Part shown: positions 13,115-13,486 of the stretch, in pieces
Layout: every line of letters begins with the position of its first letter
How positions within the stretch are numbered: position 1 is the first letter of the stretch
Origin: CAZGYE01 sp964530165
Lineage (GTDB): Bacteria > Planctomycetota > Planctomycetia > Planctomycetales > Planctomycetaceae
NCBI GenBank assembly: GCA_964530165.1
Contig: CAZGYE010000147.1
Location: 1 to 13,486, forward strand
DNA length: 13,486 bases
Direction of reading: 5' to 3'
Notes under the pieces: generated by a model
Database searches by the model: none
What the model was told of the DNA's origin: nothing
What the model saw: the letters and a program-made list of their open reading frames with translations, nothing else
Translations under genes and position numbers: made by a program

Positions 13115-13486
13115 ATGACCCCGCGACAACGTTGGCTCGCCTTGTTGGACGGCCAGCGCGCTGACCGCATTCCGACCGACTACCAGGCGACCGACGAAGT
13201 CACCGCGCGGTTGCTGGAGGAGTTGGACTGTGCCGACGAAACGGCCCTGTGGCAAAAGCTGCACGTGGACAGGCGCCGGGAAATCACGGCCAGGTGGAAG
13301 CTGCTGCACCATCCCGACCATCCCGAAGCCGACATGTGGGGCGTCCGTTACCGCTCGGTCGACTACGGCACTGGAGCGTACGCGGAGCCCTGTTTTCATC
13401 CGTTGGCCGGAGCCGACAGCCCGGCCGACGTGCATGCACACCATTGGCCCGATCCGGACGACTTCGATTACGAGGGAATCACCCAG
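13115..13486 (+). CDS. Uroporphyrinogen-decarboxylase-superfamily protein, N-terminal part
   Basis: The frame is open for 124 codons from the ATG at 13115 to the edge of the window, so the C-terminus and active site are not visible. The start MTPRQRWLALLDGQRADRIP, followed by TDEVTARLLEEL and ALWQKLHVD, is the recognisable N-terminus of corrinoid-methyltransferase-like URO-D relatives. The RQAGR segment of true HemE is absent. An in-frame ATG at 13109 would add two residues; neither start has a strong ribosome site, and 13115 is preferred because it matches the family start. It resembles the left-end methyltransferase gene only in the first 20 or so residues, so the two belong to different branches. 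A sigma-54-like motif precedes it. The reaction is not known; methyl transfer is the usual inference. Confidence 0.8.
   Translation, partial: MTPRQRWLALLDGQRADRIPTDYQATDEVTARLLEELDCADETALWQKLHVDRRREITARWKLLHHPDHPEADMWGVRYRSVDYGTGAYAEPCFHPLAGADSPADVHAHHWPDPDDFDYEGITQ

Overview
The window looks like chromosomal DNA of a Planctomycetota bacterium, probably Pirellulales-like and possibly from an environmental genome. This is inferred from the gene families: a Tat-exported Gfo/Idh/MocA oxidoreductase, a large secreted two-heme protein of the hydrazine-synthase-alpha-related type with a discoidin domain, an SUMF1-fold protein, divergent uroporphyrinogen-decarboxylase-superfamily enzymes and a B12/radical-SAM protein. 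Base composition is GC-rich (about 65-70% in sampled lines of the large secreted gene) and nearer 50% in parts of others. No tRNA, rRNA, CRISPR array, transposase or phage gene was seen.

Left part (1-3496): the 3' end of an SUMF1/FGE-fold gene (+) converges on three minus-strand genes. Reading leftward these are a Gfo/Idh/MocA oxidoreductase, a stand-alone GIY-YIG (DUF123) nuclease and an MtaA-like methyltransferase of the URO-D superfamily. Two copies of a 124-bp mirrored, hairpin-rich element flank the methyltransferase gene in opposite orientations (387-510 and 1552-1675). Each copy begins directly after a TAG stop codon, and the methyltransferase's own stop codon lies inside copy 1.

Centre (3497-8034): a compact divergent promoter region separates the oxidoreductase from a rightward two-gene unit. 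That unit encodes a 983-residue secreted protein (discoidin domain, beta-propeller, two CxxCH heme sites) and, 16 bp downstream, an Nramp-related permease that lacks the usual DPGN and MPH metal-site motifs. This pair is the most suggestive functional unit here: an exported redox or binding protein with a dedicated transporter of unknown substrate.

Right part (8035-13486): an ArsR-type regulator with a cysteine cluster (-) converges on the permease and has a near-consensus promoter carrying a perfect 10-bp tandem repeat, followed by a 10-bp inverted repeat in its leader. Next come a B12-binding radical SAM protein (-), a divergent secreted protein of unknown function (+) behind a 7-bp tandem repeat and an extended -10, a secreted CrtC/AttH-type lipocalin-like protein (-), and the N-terminal part of a second URO-D-superfamily protein (+) that runs off the window behind a sigma-54-like motif.

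The strongest candidates for something undescribed are the paired 124-bp elements that adjoin or contain stop codons, the heme-protein/Nramp-like pair, and the repeat-rich control region of the ArsR gene.
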